A stretch of DNA of 64,000 nucleotides, taken from the NCBI RefSeq assembly GCF_000725625.1, contig NZ_JOHS01000014.1, positions 124,001 to 188,000 on the forward strand, in the 5' to 3' direction. Both the position numbers and the translations under genes were made by a program. Each line of letters begins with the position of its first letter. Positions within the stretch are counted from its first letter, which is position 1. Below, in pieces: positions 17,539-27,087 of this stretch. Origin of the DNA: Streptomyces sp. NRRL F-6676. Its GTDB lineage: Bacteria; Actinomycetota; Actinomycetes; Streptomycetales; Streptomycetaceae. Under the pieces are notes generated by a model. That model was not told the origin of the DNA. It saw only the letters and a program-made list of their open reading frames with translations, and searched no databases.

Positions 17539-17566
17539 TTGACTTGGACTAAGTCCAACGTAGGAT
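17539..17566 (+). promoter_or_regulatory. catalase promoter with internal CatR-type operator
   Basis: TTGACT (17539-17544) and TAGGAT (17561-17566) with a 16-nt spacer form a vegetative-type promoter. The spacer holds a perfect 7-1-7 palindrome, TTGGACT-A-AGTCCAA (17544-17558), the geometry of Fur/PerR family operators. Binding there would occlude RNA polymerase. It is 82 nt upstream of the catalase start. Confidence 0.75.
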
Positions 17567-17647
17567 CGATTACGGAAGCGGCCGCGGGGCATCCCGGACA
17601 TACCGGCCGGAGACCCCCTTTCGCAAGGCTTGACGCAGGAGGCGCAC

Positions 17648-19099
17648 GTGACGCAGGGACCGCTGACCACCGAGGCCGGTGCCCCGGTCGCCGACAACCA
17701 GAACAGCGAGACGGCGGGCGTCGGCGGCCCTGTGCTCGTCCAGGACCAGCTCCTGCTGGAGAAGCTGGCCCACTTCAACCGGGAGCGCATTCCGGAGCGC
17801 GTGGTGCACGCCCGCGGCGCCGGCGCGTACGGAACCTTCACGGTGACCGCCGACGTCACGCAGTACACGCGTGCCGCGTTCCTCTCCGAGGTCGGCAAGC
17901 AGACCGAGACGTTCCTGCGCTTCTCGACCGTGGCCGGCAACCTCGGCGCCGCGGACGCCGTCCGCGACCCGCGCGGCTTCGCGCTGAAGTTCTACACCGA
18001 GGAGGGCAACTACGACCTCGTCGGCAACAACACCCCGGTGTTCTTCATCCGGGACGCCCTCAAGTTCCCCGACTTCATCCACACCCAGAAGCGCGACCCG
18101 TACACCGGTTCGACCGAGATGGACAACGTGTGGGACTTCTGGGGGCTGTCCCCGGAGTCCACGCACCAGGTGACCTGGGTCTTCGGCGACCGCGGCATCC
18201 CGGCGTCCTACCGCCACATGGACGGCTTCGGTTCGCACACCTACCAGTGGAACAACGAGGCCGGCGAGGTCTTCTGGGTCAAGTACCACTTCAAGACCGA
18301 TCAGGGGATCAAGTGCCTCACCCAGGAGGAGGCCAACCGGCTCGCCGGTGAGGACCCCGACTCCCACCAGCGGGACCTGCGTCAGGCGATCGAGCGCGGC
18401 GACTTCCCGTCCTGGACCGTCGGCGTGCAGATCATGCCCGCCGCCGAGGCCGCCACGTACCGCTTCAACCCGTTCGACGTGACCAAGGTCTGGCCGCACG
18501 CGGACTACCCGGTCATCGAGATCGGCAAGCTGGAGCTCAACCGCAACCCGGAGAACGTCTTCGCCGAGGTCGAGCAGTCGATCTTCTCCCCGGCGCACTT
18601 CGTGCCCGGCATCGGTCCCTCCCCGGACAAGATGCTCCAGGGCCGGCTGTTCGCCTACGGCGACGCGCACCGCTACCGCGTCGGCATCAACGCCGACCAC
18701 CTGCCGGTGAACCGCCCGCACGCCACCGACGCGCGCACCAACTCCCGGGACGGCCACCTCTACGACGGCCGCCACAAGGGCGCGAAGAACTACGAGCCGA
18801 ACAGCTTCGGCGGACCGTTCCAGACCGACCGTCCGCTGTGGCAGCCGATCCCGGTCACCGGCGCGACCGGTGACGCCGCGGCGCCGCTGCACGCCGAGGA
18901 CGACGACTTCGTCCAGGCCGGCAACCTCTACCGGCTGATGACGGAGGAGGAGAAGGGTCGCCTGATCGGCAACCTGGCCGGCGCCCTCTCCCAGGTCTCG
19001 CGCGAGGACATCGTCGAGCGCGCGATCGGCAACTTCCGCAACGCCGACCCCGACTTCGGCAAGCGACTGGAGGCCGCGGTCCAGGCCCTGCGTGGCTGA
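17648..19099 (+). CDS. catA: monofunctional haem catalase
   Basis: A 483-residue small-subunit clade catalase. The distal His54 is in [12 protein letters not shown], the distal Asn127 in [10 protein letters not shown], and the proximal haem ligand Tyr337 in [14 protein letters not shown]. It lacks the flavodoxin-like C-terminal domain of large catalases. The start is taken as GTG 17648, with AGGAGG five nt upstream; the TTG at 17630 would leave that site inside the gene. The enzyme dismutates hydrogen peroxide in the cytoplasm. It is divergent from catR and the palindrome in its promoter predicts peroxide induction. It ends facing the CBS gene with a strong shared terminator between them. Confidence 0.95.
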   Translation: MTQGPLTTEAGAPVADNQNSETAGVGGPVLVQDQLLLEKLAHFNRERIPERVVHARGAGAYGTFTVTADVTQYTRAAFLSEVGKQTETFLRFSTVAGNLGAADAVRDPRGFALKFYTEEGNYDLVGNNTPVFFIRDALKFPDFIHTQKRDPYTGSTEMDNVWDFWGLSPESTHQVTWVFGDRGIPASYRHMDGFGSHTYQWNNEAGEVFWVKYHFKTDQGIKCLTQEEANRLAGEDPDSHQRDLRQAIERGDFPSWTVGVQIMPAAEAATYRFNPFDVTKVWPHADYPVIEIGKLELNRNPENVFAEVEQSIFSPAHFVPGIGPSPDKMLQGRLFAYGDAHRYRVGINADHLPVNRPHATDARTNSRDGHLYDGRHKGAKNYEPNSFGGPFQTDRPLWQPIPVTGATGDAAAPLHAEDDDFVQAGNLYRLMTEEEKGRLIGNLAGALSQVSREDIVERAIGNFRNADPDFGKRLEAAVQALRG

Positions 19100-19111
19100 C
19101 CAGGAGACGCG

Positions 19112-19146
19112 CGGTGCCCGTGCGGGGTTCGCCCGCACGGGCACCG
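19112..19146. terminator. bidirectional terminator, catalase / CBS gene
   Basis: A 15-bp perfect stem (CGGTGCCCGTGCGGG / CCCGCACGGGCACCG) with a 5-nt loop, 13 nt after the catalase stop and 8 nt beyond the convergent CBS stop. Confidence 0.8.
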
Positions 19147-19153
19147 ACGCGTG

Positions 19154-19549
19154 TCAGGCCGTCGGCACCGGCTGCCGGGCCGGGGACCAGCAGCGCAGGA
19201 TGTCGCGGACCGAGACGATGCCGGCGGGCTCGTCGCGGTCCATGACGATCAGGTGCCGGAAGCCGCCGTGGGTCATGGCGCGGGCCGCGTCCTCCAGGGT
19301 CCACGAGGGTGCGGCGAAGACGACGTCGGTGGTGGTGTGGGCGTGGGCCGGCTCGGCGTCGGGGCTCAGGCCCCGGCCGACGGCGTCGAGGATGTCGCGC
19401 TCGGTGAGGATGCCGAGGCCGCCGGCGTCCGGGTCGAGGACGACGGCCGCGCCGACGCGCCGGGCGGACATCAGTGCGGCTGCCTGCCGCAGGGTGTGTG
19501 CGGGGCCGATGGTGAGGACGACCGTGCTCATGGCGTTGCGGACGAGCAT
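19154..19549 (-). CDS. CBS-domain pair protein
   Basis: A 131-residue protein consisting of two CBS motifs and little else. The first ends in LGILTERDILDAVGRGL and the second in AGIVSVRDILRCW, the T/S-x-RD pattern that binds an adenosyl nucleotide. Stand-alone CBS pairs act as energy or nucleotide sensors for partners; the partner is not evident here. The ATG at 19549 (MLVRNAMSTVV) lies 11 nt from AGGAGG; the GTG at 19561 overlaps that site and is less likely. Downstream (19562-19776) is non-coding, with TTCACAAG twice. Confidence 0.85.
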   Translation of the reverse strand: MLVRNAMSTVVLTIGPAHTLRQAAALMSARRVGAAVVLDPDAGGLGILTERDILDAVGRGLSPDAEPAHAHTTTDVVFAAPSWTLEDAARAMTHGGFRHLIVMDRDEPAGIVSVRDILRCWSPARQPVPTA

Positions 19550-19776
19550 GGCGTGAGCCACCTCCTACGAGTTCCGGATCGGTCCACCCCCGCGCGCCGG
19601 GGGACGGCGGCGATCGCCCGTGAAGGGATTCACAAGTTCACAAGTGGGGGGATTCTCAGAGTCGCAGGCAAGGGGCGGGTCAACAAGAGGGCGCGTGCGG
19701 CGAATTCGGGCGCGTGGGCGAAGAGGGAGCGCGGGCGCGTGCGGCCAACGGGGGGCGCTCGGCGCACCGCCCCGCT

Positions 19777-20577
19777 TCAGTACCGCTCGTTCAGGTGATC
19801 CAGCAGCTCGTCGTGGAGCAGGCCGTTCGATGCGGCGGCGTTGCCGCTGTGCGGGCCCGGGCGGCCGTCGAGCCCCGTGAAGCTGCCGCCCGCCTCGGTC
19901 ACGATGATCGCGTTCGCCGCCATGTCCCACAGCGACAGCTCCGGCTCCGCGCACAGGTCGACCGAGCCCTCGGCGACCATCATGTACGGCCAGAAGTCGC
20001 CGTACGCGCGCGTGCGCCACACCTTGCGGGTCAGGTCCAGGAAGCCGTCCAGCCGGCCGCGCTCCTCCCAGCCGCCGAGCGAGGAGTACGCGAAGGAGGC
20101 GTCGGACAGCCGCGAGACGCCCGAGACGCGCAGCCGGGACGCCGAGGACAGGCTGCGCCCGGTGAACGCGCCGTGGCCCTTCGCCGCCCACCAGCGGCGG
20201 CCGAGCGCGGGGGCGGAGACCAGGCCGACGACCGGCTGGAAGCCCCCCTCGTCCGCCTCCGTCAGCGCGATCAGCGTCGCCCAGACGGGCACCCCGCGCA
20301 CATAGTTCTTGGTGCCGTCGATCGGGTCGACGACCCAGCGGCGCGGACCCGTGCCCTCGACGCCGTACTCCTCGCCGAGGACCGCGTCCCGCGGCCGGGC
20401 CCGCTGGAGCTGACCGCGGATCAACTCCTCGGCCGACTTGTCGGCCTCGCTCACCGGCGTCATGTCCGGCTTGGTCTCGACCTTGAGGTCGAGCGCCTTG
20501 AACCGGTCCATCGTCGCGGCATCGGCGGCATCCGCGAGGACGTGGGCGAGACGCAGGTCATCGAGATAGTCGGCCAT
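19777..20577 (-). CDS. hisN: histidinol-phosphatase (inositol monophosphatase type) HisN
   Basis: A 266-residue IMPase-superfamily protein. Metal and phosphate motifs are present: LGEEYG (Glu pair), [15 protein letters not shown] (the DPIDGT loop) and [18 protein letters not shown] (W-D-x-A). The PVWATLIAL and KNYVRG variants and overall length match actinobacterial HisN, which dephosphorylates histidinol phosphate in histidine synthesis. An inositol-phosphatase role cannot be excluded by sequence alone. The ATG at 20577 ([16 protein letters not shown]) is chosen because the upstream frame is low-complexity. It diverges from the TetR gene. Confidence 0.85.
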   Translation of the reverse strand: MADYLDDLRLAHVLADAADAATMDRFKALDLKVETKPDMTPVSEADKSAEELIRGQLQRARPRDAVLGEEYGVEGTGPRRWVVDPIDGTKNYVRGVPVWATLIALTEADEGGFQPVVGLVSAPALGRRWWAAKGHGAFTGRSLSSASRLRVSGVSRLSDASFAYSSLGGWEERGRLDGFLDLTRKVWRTRAYGDFWPYMMVAEGSVDLCAEPELSLWDMAANAIIVTEAGGSFTGLDGRPGPHSGNAAASNGLLHDELLDHLNERY

Positions 20578-20768
20578 GACTGCACGGTATCTTCCACGCT
20601 CCCGCCGGGGCCAGCAGGGCGGCCGGGGCGGCGGCGTCACCGGGGCTGCGGGGCCGGGCCGCCGCGCGTCGAAGGCGCCTGTCCGCTCCCGCCCGCCCTG
20701 AGGCCTTGACAGTACGTGCGGGGGCGTCAACTGTGGGCGACAGGAGTGGCTCTATCCGGGAGGCGACG

Positions 20769-21404
20769 ATGCCGGCAGCGCGGGAGTCCCTGCTCGACGC
20801 TGCCTTCTCGGCGCTCGCGAGCCGGCCGTGGGCCGGCGTGCGCATGGTGGACGTGGCCGCCGCGGCGGGCGTCTCCCGGCAGACGCTCTACAACGAGTTC
20901 GGCAGCAAGGAGGGGCTCTCCCGCGCCCTGGTGCGGCGCGAGGCCGACGCCTATCTCGCCGGTGTCGAACGCGTCCTCGCCGCGCCCGCCGAGGGCCGCG
21001 AACGGCTCGCCGCGCCCGCCGAGGGCCGTGAACGGCTCGCCGCGCTCGCCGAGTGGACGCTGTCCGCCGCCCGCGGCAACCCCCTCGTACGCGCCATGCT
21101 CACCGGCTGCTGGGGCGAGCGGCTTCCCGCGCCGACGCTGTCGGCGGTGCCGTCGTCCTCCGCGGTGCCCGCGCAGCGGCGGGCCGACGGGCCGCTGCCC
21201 TCGCCCTCCGACTTCGTGACGCTGGTCCGCGACCGCACCGTGGCCGCGCTCTCCGGGCCCGGCGTCACGAAACCGGAGCTCCTGGAGATCGCCCGGTCCG
21301 CCGAGCTCGTGGTGCGGCTCTCGCTGTCGTGCGTCGCGGCGCCACCGGGCGACGGCTCGGTCGCCGATCTCGTCCGCACCGCGCTGCCGCGCCAGTCGAG
21401 GTGA
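20769..21404 (+). CDS. TetR-family transcriptional regulator
   Basis: A 211-residue protein with a TetR helix-turn-helix (ESLLDAAFSALASRPWAGVRMVDVAAAAGVSRQTLYNEFGSKEGLSRAL). The C-terminal ligand domain carries an exact-frame duplication APAEGRERLA-APAEGRERLA around residues 72-92 (see repeat). The ATG at 20769 has GGGAGG five nt upstream. A TTGACA box at 20706 with AACTGT 17 nt later could be its promoter; the region contains TTGAC...GTCAA as an inverted repeat. It is convergent with the SMR exporter gene, and a TetR next to a small exporter often means local control (inference). Confidence 0.85.
   Translation: MPAARESLLDAAFSALASRPWAGVRMVDVAAAAGVSRQTLYNEFGSKEGLSRALVRREADAYLAGVERVLAAPAEGRERLAAPAEGRERLAALAEWTLSAARGNPLVRAMLTGCWGERLPAPTLSAVPSSSAVPAQRRADGPLPSPSDFVTLVRDRTVAALSGPGVTKPELLEIARSAELVVRLSLSCVAAPPGDGSVADLVRTALPRQSR
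20981..21040 (+). repeat. 30-bp in-frame tandem duplication inside the TetR gene
   Basis: Positions 20981-21010 and 21011-21040 are identical except for one base (CGCGAACGG versus CGTGAACGG). A third partial unit follows (CGCGCTCGCCGAG). The duplication adds ten residues to a helix. Confidence 0.9.
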
Positions 21405-21452
21405 GGCGTCGGCCGGCCGGGGTCCGTCGGTGCGCGCGGCCCGCGGGCCGCC

Positions 21453-21776
21453 TCAGTGCGCGGAGCCCGAGAGCTGGAGCCCGATCACACCGATGATCAC
21501 AAAACTGATCGACACGATCTTGAGCGTGGAGACCAGGTCGCCCAGGAACACCATGCCGTAGATCGCCGTGCCCGCCGCGCCGATGCCCGTCCACACCGCG
21601 TACGCCGGGCCCACGTCGAGCTTGCGCAGCGACAGGGTCAGCAGGCCGAAGCTGCCGAGGGCGAAGCAGCAGAAGGCGATGGTCGGCCAGAGCCGGGTGA
21701 AACCGTGGGACAGCTTGAGGCACACGGCGAAGCCGGTCTCCAGGATCCCGGCCACGATGACCAGCAGCCACGCCAT
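21453..21776 (-). CDS. SMR-family exporter, SugE/Gdx-like
   Basis: A 107-residue, four-helix small multidrug resistance protein. Glu13 in AGILETGFAVCLK is the essential membrane-embedded acid. HGFTRLWP and YAVWTGIGAAGTAIYG match the SugE/Gdx branch, which exports guanidinium, better than EmrE-type drug exporters. The usual Trp after the Glu is replaced (ETGF). Many Gdx genes occur in pairs; here there is one. No guanidine riboswitch was recognised upstream. The ATG at 21776 has GGAGGG about 6 nt upstream. It is convergent with the TetR gene. Confidence 0.85.
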   Translation of the reverse strand: MAWLLVIVAGILETGFAVCLKLSHGFTRLWPTIAFCCFALGSFGLLTLSLRKLDVGPAYAVWTGIGAAGTAIYGMVFLGDLVSTLKIVSISFVIIGVIGLQLSGSAH

Positions 21777-21974
21777 GTGCTGTCCCTCCGTAACGCCGCG
21801 CGCCGCGCCGCCGACCCCGCGCCCGCGCCGCTCCACACGCCCTGTGACTGCTTCGTTCGGTTCGCCCGGCCGTGTCCGGCCGGTGCGATTATGCCTTTAC
21901 CGGCCGCGTACGGGTGCAAACACGATTTCGGTCATGCGCCGCGCACGCCGGGGGAGACAGTTGTGCGAGGCGGG

Positions 21975-22985
21975 TCAGTCGCCCTCCGCGCGCTCCCGGG
22001 TCGACAGCAGCCGGCGCAGCGAGTACAGCCGGGCCGGGTCGGCGTGGCCCTGGGCCACCCAGTCGTCCAGCGCGCAGTCCGGCTCGTCGTGGCTGCACGC
22101 GCGCGGGCACCCCTCCGTACCCCGCTCCAGGTCGGGGAAGGCGTGGATGACCCGCGACGGGTCGATGTGCGCGAGCCCGAACGACCGTACGCCCGGGGTG
22201 TCGACCACCCAGCCGCGGCCGCCCTCCAGCGGGAGCGCCAGCGCGGAGGTGGTGGTGTGCCGGCCGCGGCCCGTCACCGCGTTGACATGGCCCGTCGTAC
22301 GCCGCCGCTCCACGGGCACCAGCGCGTTGACCAGCGTGGTCTTGCCCACCCCGGAGTGGCCGACGAACGCCGTCACCCTGCCGTCCAGTTCGGCCCGTAC
22401 GCGGTCGGCGGCGTCGCCGTTCTCCAGCTCCTCGCGGCTGGTGACGACGTACGGGATGTCCAGATCGCCGTAGAGCTCGAGGAGTTGGTCGGGCGACGCC
22501 AGGTCGGACTTGGTCAGGACGAGGAACGGCGTGAGGCCGCCGTCGTACGCGGCGACCAGGCAGCGGTCGATCAGCCGGGGGCGCGGCTCGGGGTCGGCGA
22601 GGGCGGTGACGATGGCGAGCTGGTCGGCGTTGGCGACGACCACGCGCTCGTAGGGGTCGTCGTCGTCGGCCGTGCGGCGCAGCACCGAGGTGCGCTCCTC
22701 GATGCGGACGATGCGGGCGAGGGTGTCCTTGGCGCCGGACAGGTCCCCGACCAGGGCCACCCGGTCGCCGACGACCGCGGCCTTGCGGCCCAGTTCCCGG
22801 GCCTTCATCGCCATCACGGTCCGGTCCTCGACCAGGCAGGTCAGCCGGCCCCGGTCGACGGTGAGGACCAGGCCCTCGGCCGCGTCCTCGTGCTTGGGCC
22901 TGATGTGGGTGCGCGGCCGGTTGCCCCTGCGGTTGGGGCGGCTGCGGATGTCGTCCTCGTCGGTGTGCTTGCCGTAACGGCGCAT
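21975..22985 (-). CDS. rsgA: ribosome biogenesis GTPase RsgA
   Basis: A 336-residue circularly permuted GTPase. An OB-fold region (about 40-110) is followed by G4 (VLTKSDL), then G1 (GHSGVGKTTLVNAL) and G3 (DTPGVRSFG), the order diagnostic of RsgA/YjeQ. The C-terminal zinc knuckle is CPRACSHDEPDC. RsgA checks late 30S assembly and is released on GTP hydrolysis. A very basic N-terminus (RRGNRPRTHIRPKH) fits rRNA binding. It starts 16 nt after the aroA stop, so the two are probably co-transcribed. Confidence 0.95.
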   Translation of the reverse strand: MRRYGKHTDEDDIRSRPNRRGNRPRTHIRPKHEDAAEGLVLTVDRGRLTCLVEDRTVMAMKARELGRKAAVVGDRVALVGDLSGAKDTLARIVRIEERTSVLRRTADDDDPYERVVVANADQLAIVTALADPEPRPRLIDRCLVAAYDGGLTPFLVLTKSDLASPDQLLELYGDLDIPYVVTSREELENGDAADRVRAELDGRVTAFVGHSGVGKTTLVNALVPVERRRTTGHVNAVTGRGRHTTTSALALPLEGGRGWVVDTPGVRSFGLAHIDPSRVIHAFPDLERGTEGCPRACSHDEPDCALDDWVAQGHADPARLYSLRRLLSTRERAEGD

Positions 22986-23001
22986 GGTCCCGGTCCGCCC
23001 G

Positions 23002-24372
23002 TCAGTTCCCGAGCATTCCGGCCCACAGTTCGGGGAAGTCCGGCAGGGTCTTGGCCGTCGTCGCCACGTTCTCGATCTCCACGCCCTCGACCGCCAGGCC
23101 GATGATCGCACCGGCCGTGGCCATGCGGTGGTCGTCGTAGGTGTGGAAGATCCCGCCGTGCAGCGGGCGCGGGCGGATGTGCAGCCCGTCGGCGGTCTCG
23201 GTGACGTCCCCGCCGAGTTCGTTGATCTCCTTGGTGAGCGCGGCCAGCCGGTCCGTCTCGTGCAGCCGCAGATGGGCGACGCCGCGCAGGGTCGACGGGG
23301 AGTCGGCGAGGGCGGCGACGGCCGCGATGCCGGGGGTCAGCTCGCCGACCTCGCCGAGGTCCACCTCGATGCCGTGCACGGCACCCGAACCGGTGAACTC
23401 CAGACCGCGCTCGGTCAGTTCGCAGGAGCCGCCCATCTCGGTGAAGATCTCCCGCAGTCGGTCGCCGGGCTGGGTGGTGTGCTCGGGCCAGTCGGGGATG
23501 ACGACCGTGCCGCCGGTGATCAGGGCGGCGGCGAGGAACGGCTGCGCGTTCGACAGGTCCGGCTCGATGGTCAGATCCCGGCCGAGCAGCGCGCCGGGCG
23601 TCACCCGCCACACGTTGGGCTCGCCGCCCGACTCCGGGGTGTCCACCTGCGCGCCGACCGCGCGGAGCATGTCCACCGTCATCCGGATGTGCGGCAGGGA
23701 CGGCAGCGAGGAGCCGGTGTGGCGGACCTCGACGCCCTGGTTGAAGCGCGGCCCGGAGAGCAGCAGCGCCGAGACGAACTGGGACGAGGAGGAGGCGTCG
23801 ATCTCCACCGGGCCGCCGTCCAGGGCGCCGCCGCCGTGCACGGTGAGGGGGAGCGCGCCGCGGCCCTCGTCGTCGATGCGGGCGCCGAGGGCGCGCAGGG
23901 CGTCGATCACGCCGTGCAGGGGGCGTTCGTACGAGCGGGGGTCGCCGTCGAAGCGGACGGGGCCGTCGACGAGGGTGGCGACGGGGGGGAGGAAGCGCAT
24001 GACCGTGCCGGCGTTGCCGACGTCCACCGTGGCGGGGCCGTGGAGGGTGGAGGGGATGACGCGCCAGGCCTCGCCGGGGCCGGTGGCCGTGCCCGCGCCC
24101 GTGCCTGCGGCGGAGTCCGCGTGCGTGGTCGCGGAGTTCGACGACACCGTTTCCTCGATGCCGACGCCCATCGCGCGCAGGGCGCCGGCCATGAGGAGGG
24201 TGTCGCGGGAGCGGAGGGGGCGGCGGAGCCAGCCGGGTTCGGAGGCGAGGGCGGCGAGGACGAGAGCGCGGTTGGTGACCGACTTGGACCCCGGTACGTG
24301 GACCGTCGCGTCGACGGCTCCGCGCGCGTGGGGGGCGGGCCAGAGGGCGGTGTGGGCGGGGGTTGCGGTCAT
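23002..24372 (-). CDS. aroA: 3-phosphoshikimate 1-carboxyvinyltransferase (EPSP synthase)
   Basis: A 456-residue enzyme of the shikimate pathway that transfers enolpyruvyl from PEP to shikimate 3-phosphate. Motifs seen: [11 protein letters not shown] (substrate Lys/Arg), [44 protein letters not shown] and [12 protein letters not shown]. About 26 Ser/Thr/Ala/Gly-rich residues ([11 protein letters not shown]..., about 75-100) are inserted between GIEE and WRVIPS relative to typical enzymes. The start ATG 24372 gives [14 protein letters not shown]; the longer frame upstream is non-homologous. It is the first gene of the aroA-rsgA unit. Confidence 0.95.
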   Translation of the reverse strand: MTATPAHTALWPAPHARGAVDATVHVPGSKSVTNRALVLAALASEPGWLRRPLRSRDTLLMAGALRAMGVGIEETVSSNSATTHADSAAGTGAGTATGPGEAWRVIPSTLHGPATVDVGNAGTVMRFLPPVATLVDGPVRFDGDPRSYERPLHGVIDALRALGARIDDEGRGALPLTVHGGGALDGGPVEIDASSSSQFVSALLLSGPRFNQGVEVRHTGSSLPSLPHIRMTVDMLRAVGAQVDTPESGGEPNVWRVTPGALLGRDLTIEPDLSNAQPFLAAALITGGTVVIPDWPEHTTQPGDRLREIFTEMGGSCELTERGLEFTGSGAVHGIEVDLGEVGELTPGIAAVAALADSPSTLRGVAHLRLHETDRLAALTKEINELGGDVTETADGLHIRPRPLHGGIFHTYDDHRMATAGAIIGLAVEGVEIENVATTAKTLPDFPELWAGMLGN

Positions 24373-24461
24373 GGGGCGCAGTCTAGTGGCTGGGGGTGGG
24401 GGCGGATCTTGATCGCGAGAGGGTGATTCGCCCCCGCCGCGGACCCCCGAGGGGTGGGCGG

Positions 24462-25184
24462 TCAGATCTCCAGCAGCCAGCGCGTGCCGCCCACCAGCGC
24501 GCACAGGGAGACCGCGTGGAAGAGGAACAGCCAGAGGGCCGGGGGGACGTTCGTGAGGCGGGAGAGTTGGTCGGCGTCGGAGTCGCCGGCGTTGCCGCGG
24601 CGGCGCTTGGCCTGGAGTTCGAAGGCCGGGCGTACGCCGCCGAGGAGCAGGAACCACACCACCGCGTAGGCGAACGCCGCCTGTACCTGGGCACCGGTCA
24701 GCCACGACACCGCCAGGAACAGGCCGCCGGTGACGACCACCGTCAGGACGCCGTACGCGTTGCGGATCATCACGAGCATCACCAGCAGCAGCGCCGTCGC
24801 CAGCCACAGCAGTGCTGTGATGTGCCCGGCCGCGAGCAGCGCGGCGCCGCCGAGGCCCAGCAGCGGGGGAGCGGTGTAGCCCGCGGCGGCGGTGAGGATC
24901 ATGCCGATCCCGTGCGGCTTGCCCCGGCTCACCGTGAGGCCGCTGGTGTCCGAGTGCAGGCGTATGCCCGTCAGCGTGCGCCCGCTGAGCAGCGCCACCA
25001 GGCCGTGGCCGCCCTCGTGGGCGATGGTGATGGCGTTGCGCGAGACCCGCCAGACGCCGTGCGGGACGACGGCCGCGAGCGCGGCGGCCAGCGTGACCAG
25101 CACCACCCACAGATCCGGGTCGGGCTGGACACCGAAGAGCCGGTCCCAGAGCTCCGGCAGCGAGGGGATGGCTTGGCTGTTCAT
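24462..25184 (-). CDS. M50-family membrane metallopeptidase
   Basis: A 240-residue polytopic protein. HEGGH (in [19 protein letters not shown], about 55-73) is the zinc site of site-2-type M50B peptidases and lies at the start of a membrane helix. Further helices follow ([62 protein letters not shown]). The second-site NPDG/DG motif is not clearly seen, so activity is likely but not certain. The substrate is unknown. The ATG at 25184 begins [18 protein letters not shown]. It diverges from the YedK gene by 93 bp. Confidence 0.85.
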   Translation of the reverse strand: MNSQAIPSLPELWDRLFGVQPDPDLWVVLVTLAAALAAVVPHGVWRVSRNAITIAHEGGHGLVALLSGRTLTGIRLHSDTSGLTVSRGKPHGIGMILTAAAGYTAPPLLGLGGAALLAAGHITALLWLATALLLVMLVMIRNAYGVLTVVVTGGLFLAVSWLTGAQVQAAFAYAVVWFLLLGGVRPAFELQAKRRRGNAGDSDADQLSRLTNVPPALWLFLFHAVSLCALVGGTRWLLEI

Positions 25185-25277
25185 GATCGGTGAGGGCTCC
25201 GGGAGGTCGGGCCGGGCGGGGACGGCGCCCGGCGTCGTCGTTGAGGGGCGGCGGGCCGGCCTGGCAGTGTGGCACGT

Positions 25278-26165
25278 ATGTGCGGACGGTATGCGGCGAG
25301 TCGTGGACCCGAGGATCTCGCAGAAATCTTTGAGATAGAGAAGTGGGAGCCCCAGGAGGTCCAGGAGGCCCAGAGGGCTCAGGAGTCTCACGAGGCCCGC
25401 AATCCCCAGGAGCCCCAGGAGCCCACCGGGTCCCTCGTGCCCGACTACAACGTGGCCCCCACCAAAGAGGTCCTCGTCGTCCTCGACCGCCCCCTGAAGG
25501 ACGCCTCCTCGCCGCGTCCGGTTCGCCAGCTACGCCGGCTGCGGTGGGGGCTCGTGCCGGCCTGGGCGAAGTCGCCCGAGGGCGCGGCCCGGATGATCAA
25601 CGCGCGGGCCGAGACGGTGCACGAGAAGCCCGCCTACCGCCAGGCCTTCGCCACCCGGCGCTGCATCCTCCCCGCCGACGGCTACTACGAGTGGGTCACC
25701 GGGAAGGAGGAGCGGGACCTGGAGGTGGAGGGGAAGCGGAAGCGGGCGCGCAAGCAGCCCTACTTCGTGACGCCCGCCGATGGGTCGGTGTTCGCGATGG
25801 CCGGACTGTACGAGTTCTGGCGCGACCGTACGCTCCCGGACGGGCACCCCCGGGCCTGGTGGGTGACGTGCTCCGTGATCACCACGGAGGCCGAGACCGC
25901 ACCGCTCGCCGTGCCGCCGCAGGAGGGCCCCAAGGCGCTCGCCGACATCCACCCCCGCATGCCGCTGATGCTGACGCCGGACCGGTGGGACGCCTGGCTG
26001 GACCCGCGCCGCACCGACACCGCCGAGCTGCGCGAACTGCTCGCACCGTCGCCGGAGGGGCTCATGCGGGCGTACCCGGTCGGCACCGCGGTGAGCAATG
26101 TCCGCAACAACGGCCCCGAACTGCTGAAGGAACTGTCGGGGCCGGAGGAGGGCACGCTTTTCTGA
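25278..26165 (+). CDS. YedK/HMCES-type SOS-associated peptidase (abasic-site sensor)
   Basis: A 295-residue SRAP-domain protein. Met-Cys2 (MCGRYAA) is the catalytic residue, exposed on Met removal, that forms a thiazolidine crosslink with abasic sites in single-stranded DNA. DYNVAPT, GYYEW and HPRMPLML supply the other conserved Asn, Glu and His. The start must be 25278 to place Cys at position 2; the GTG at 25269 would bury it. Residues 24-55 are a Gln/Glu-rich insertion ([18 protein letters not shown]) encoded by degenerate CCAGGAG repeats at 25347-25432, which typical members lack. Confidence 0.92.
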   Translation: MCGRYAASRGPEDLAEIFEIEKWEPQEVQEAQRAQESHEARNPQEPQEPTGSLVPDYNVAPTKEVLVVLDRPLKDASSPRPVRQLRRLRWGLVPAWAKSPEGAARMINARAETVHEKPAYRQAFATRRCILPADGYYEWVTGKEERDLEVEGKRKRARKQPYFVTPADGSVFAMAGLYEFWRDRTLPDGHPRAWWVTCSVITTEAETAPLAVPPQEGPKALADIHPRMPLMLTPDRWDAWLDPRRTDTAELRELLAPSPEGLMRAYPVGTAVSNVRNNGPELLKELSGPEEGTLF

Positions 26166-26264
26166 CCCACTTTTCTGACCCGCTCCTCCGACCCGCTCCT
26201 CCGACCCCGCCGTCTCCCCTCCCCTCCCCTCCGCTCCCTCCGTCGGCGCACCCGAGGCGGCACC

Positions 26265-26924
26265 ATGGGGCAGGTGACCACCCCCGCGACAGCCACCACG
26301 GAAACCGTCGACACCCCGGCCGGACCCGCCCGTCTCACCTGGCACCCCGCCCGCACCACCCCCCGCCTCGTCCTCGCCGTCGGCCACGGCGCGGGCGGCG
26401 GCGTCGAGGCACGCGATCTGCGGGCGCTCGCCGCCGAACTGCCCCGCCACGGGGTGAGCGTGGCCCTCGTCGAGCAGCCCTGGCGGGTCGCCGGCAAGAA
26501 GGTGGCGCCGGCGCCGAAGACCCTGGACACCGCATGGCGCGCCCTGTGGCCCGCGCTGACCGCCCCCGGCCTGCCCGTGATCGCCGCGGGCCGCAGCGCG
26601 GGCGCCCGCGTCGCGTGCCGCACCGCCGGGGAGCTCGGCGCGCACGCCGTCCTCGCCCTGAGCTTCCCGCTGCACCCGCCGGGCCGCCCCGAGAAGTCCC
26701 GCGCCGCGGAACTGCTCGGTGTCCGGGTCCCCAGCCTCGTCGTCCAGGGCGGCAGGGACCCCTTCGGCCGGCCCGAGGAGTTCCCCGAAGGGCGTCACGA
26801 GCTCGTCGAGGTGCCGCACGCCGATCACGGTTTCGCCGTGCCCAAACGGGCGGAACTCGGCCAGGAGGAAGCCCTGGAGATCCTCACGGCGGCCGTCGTG
26901 CGGTGGGCCGCGTCACTCGGATGA
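26265..26924 (+). CDS. alpha/beta-hydrolase (KANL3/Tex30-like dienelactone hydrolase fold)
   Basis: A 219-residue protein. The nucleophile elbow is GRSAGA, the acid is in [10 protein letters not shown] and the catalytic His in [10 protein letters not shown], a complete Ser-Asp-His triad. [15 protein letters not shown] provides the oxyanion region. The family name in actinobacteria is simply alpha/beta family hydrolase; the substrate is unknown. The ATG at 26265 is 99 nt after the YedK stop. The sigma-R promoter of sigR begins 6 nt after its stop. Confidence 0.85.
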
Positions 26925-26929
26925 CGCCC

Positions 26930-26957
26930 GGGAATGCCGGGCACGCGCCCCGCGTTG
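26930..26957 (+). promoter_or_regulatory. sigma-R autoregulatory promoter (sigRp2 type)
   Basis: GGGAAT (26930-26935) and GTTG (26954-26957) with exactly 18 nt between are a perfect match to the sigma-R consensus. It sits upstream of both translation starts of sigR, as in the positive feedback loop described in S. coelicolor. Confidence 0.9.
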
Positions 26958-27087
26958 TGCGGATCGGACGGCGCCGACGGCGACCGGCCGGCGTGGCGGA
27001 AAGCGCGCCCGCCGCCGGTACCGGACAGGAGCCACCACACGGCACGGCGGGACCGTGCCGACCGTCCGAGGAGAGGAAGTCCGCCGC

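Noticed and set aside
21777..21974. Guanidine riboswitch before the SMR exporter
   Set aside because: None of the conserved guanidine-I, -II or -III motifs was recognised by eye. A covariance search would be decisive.
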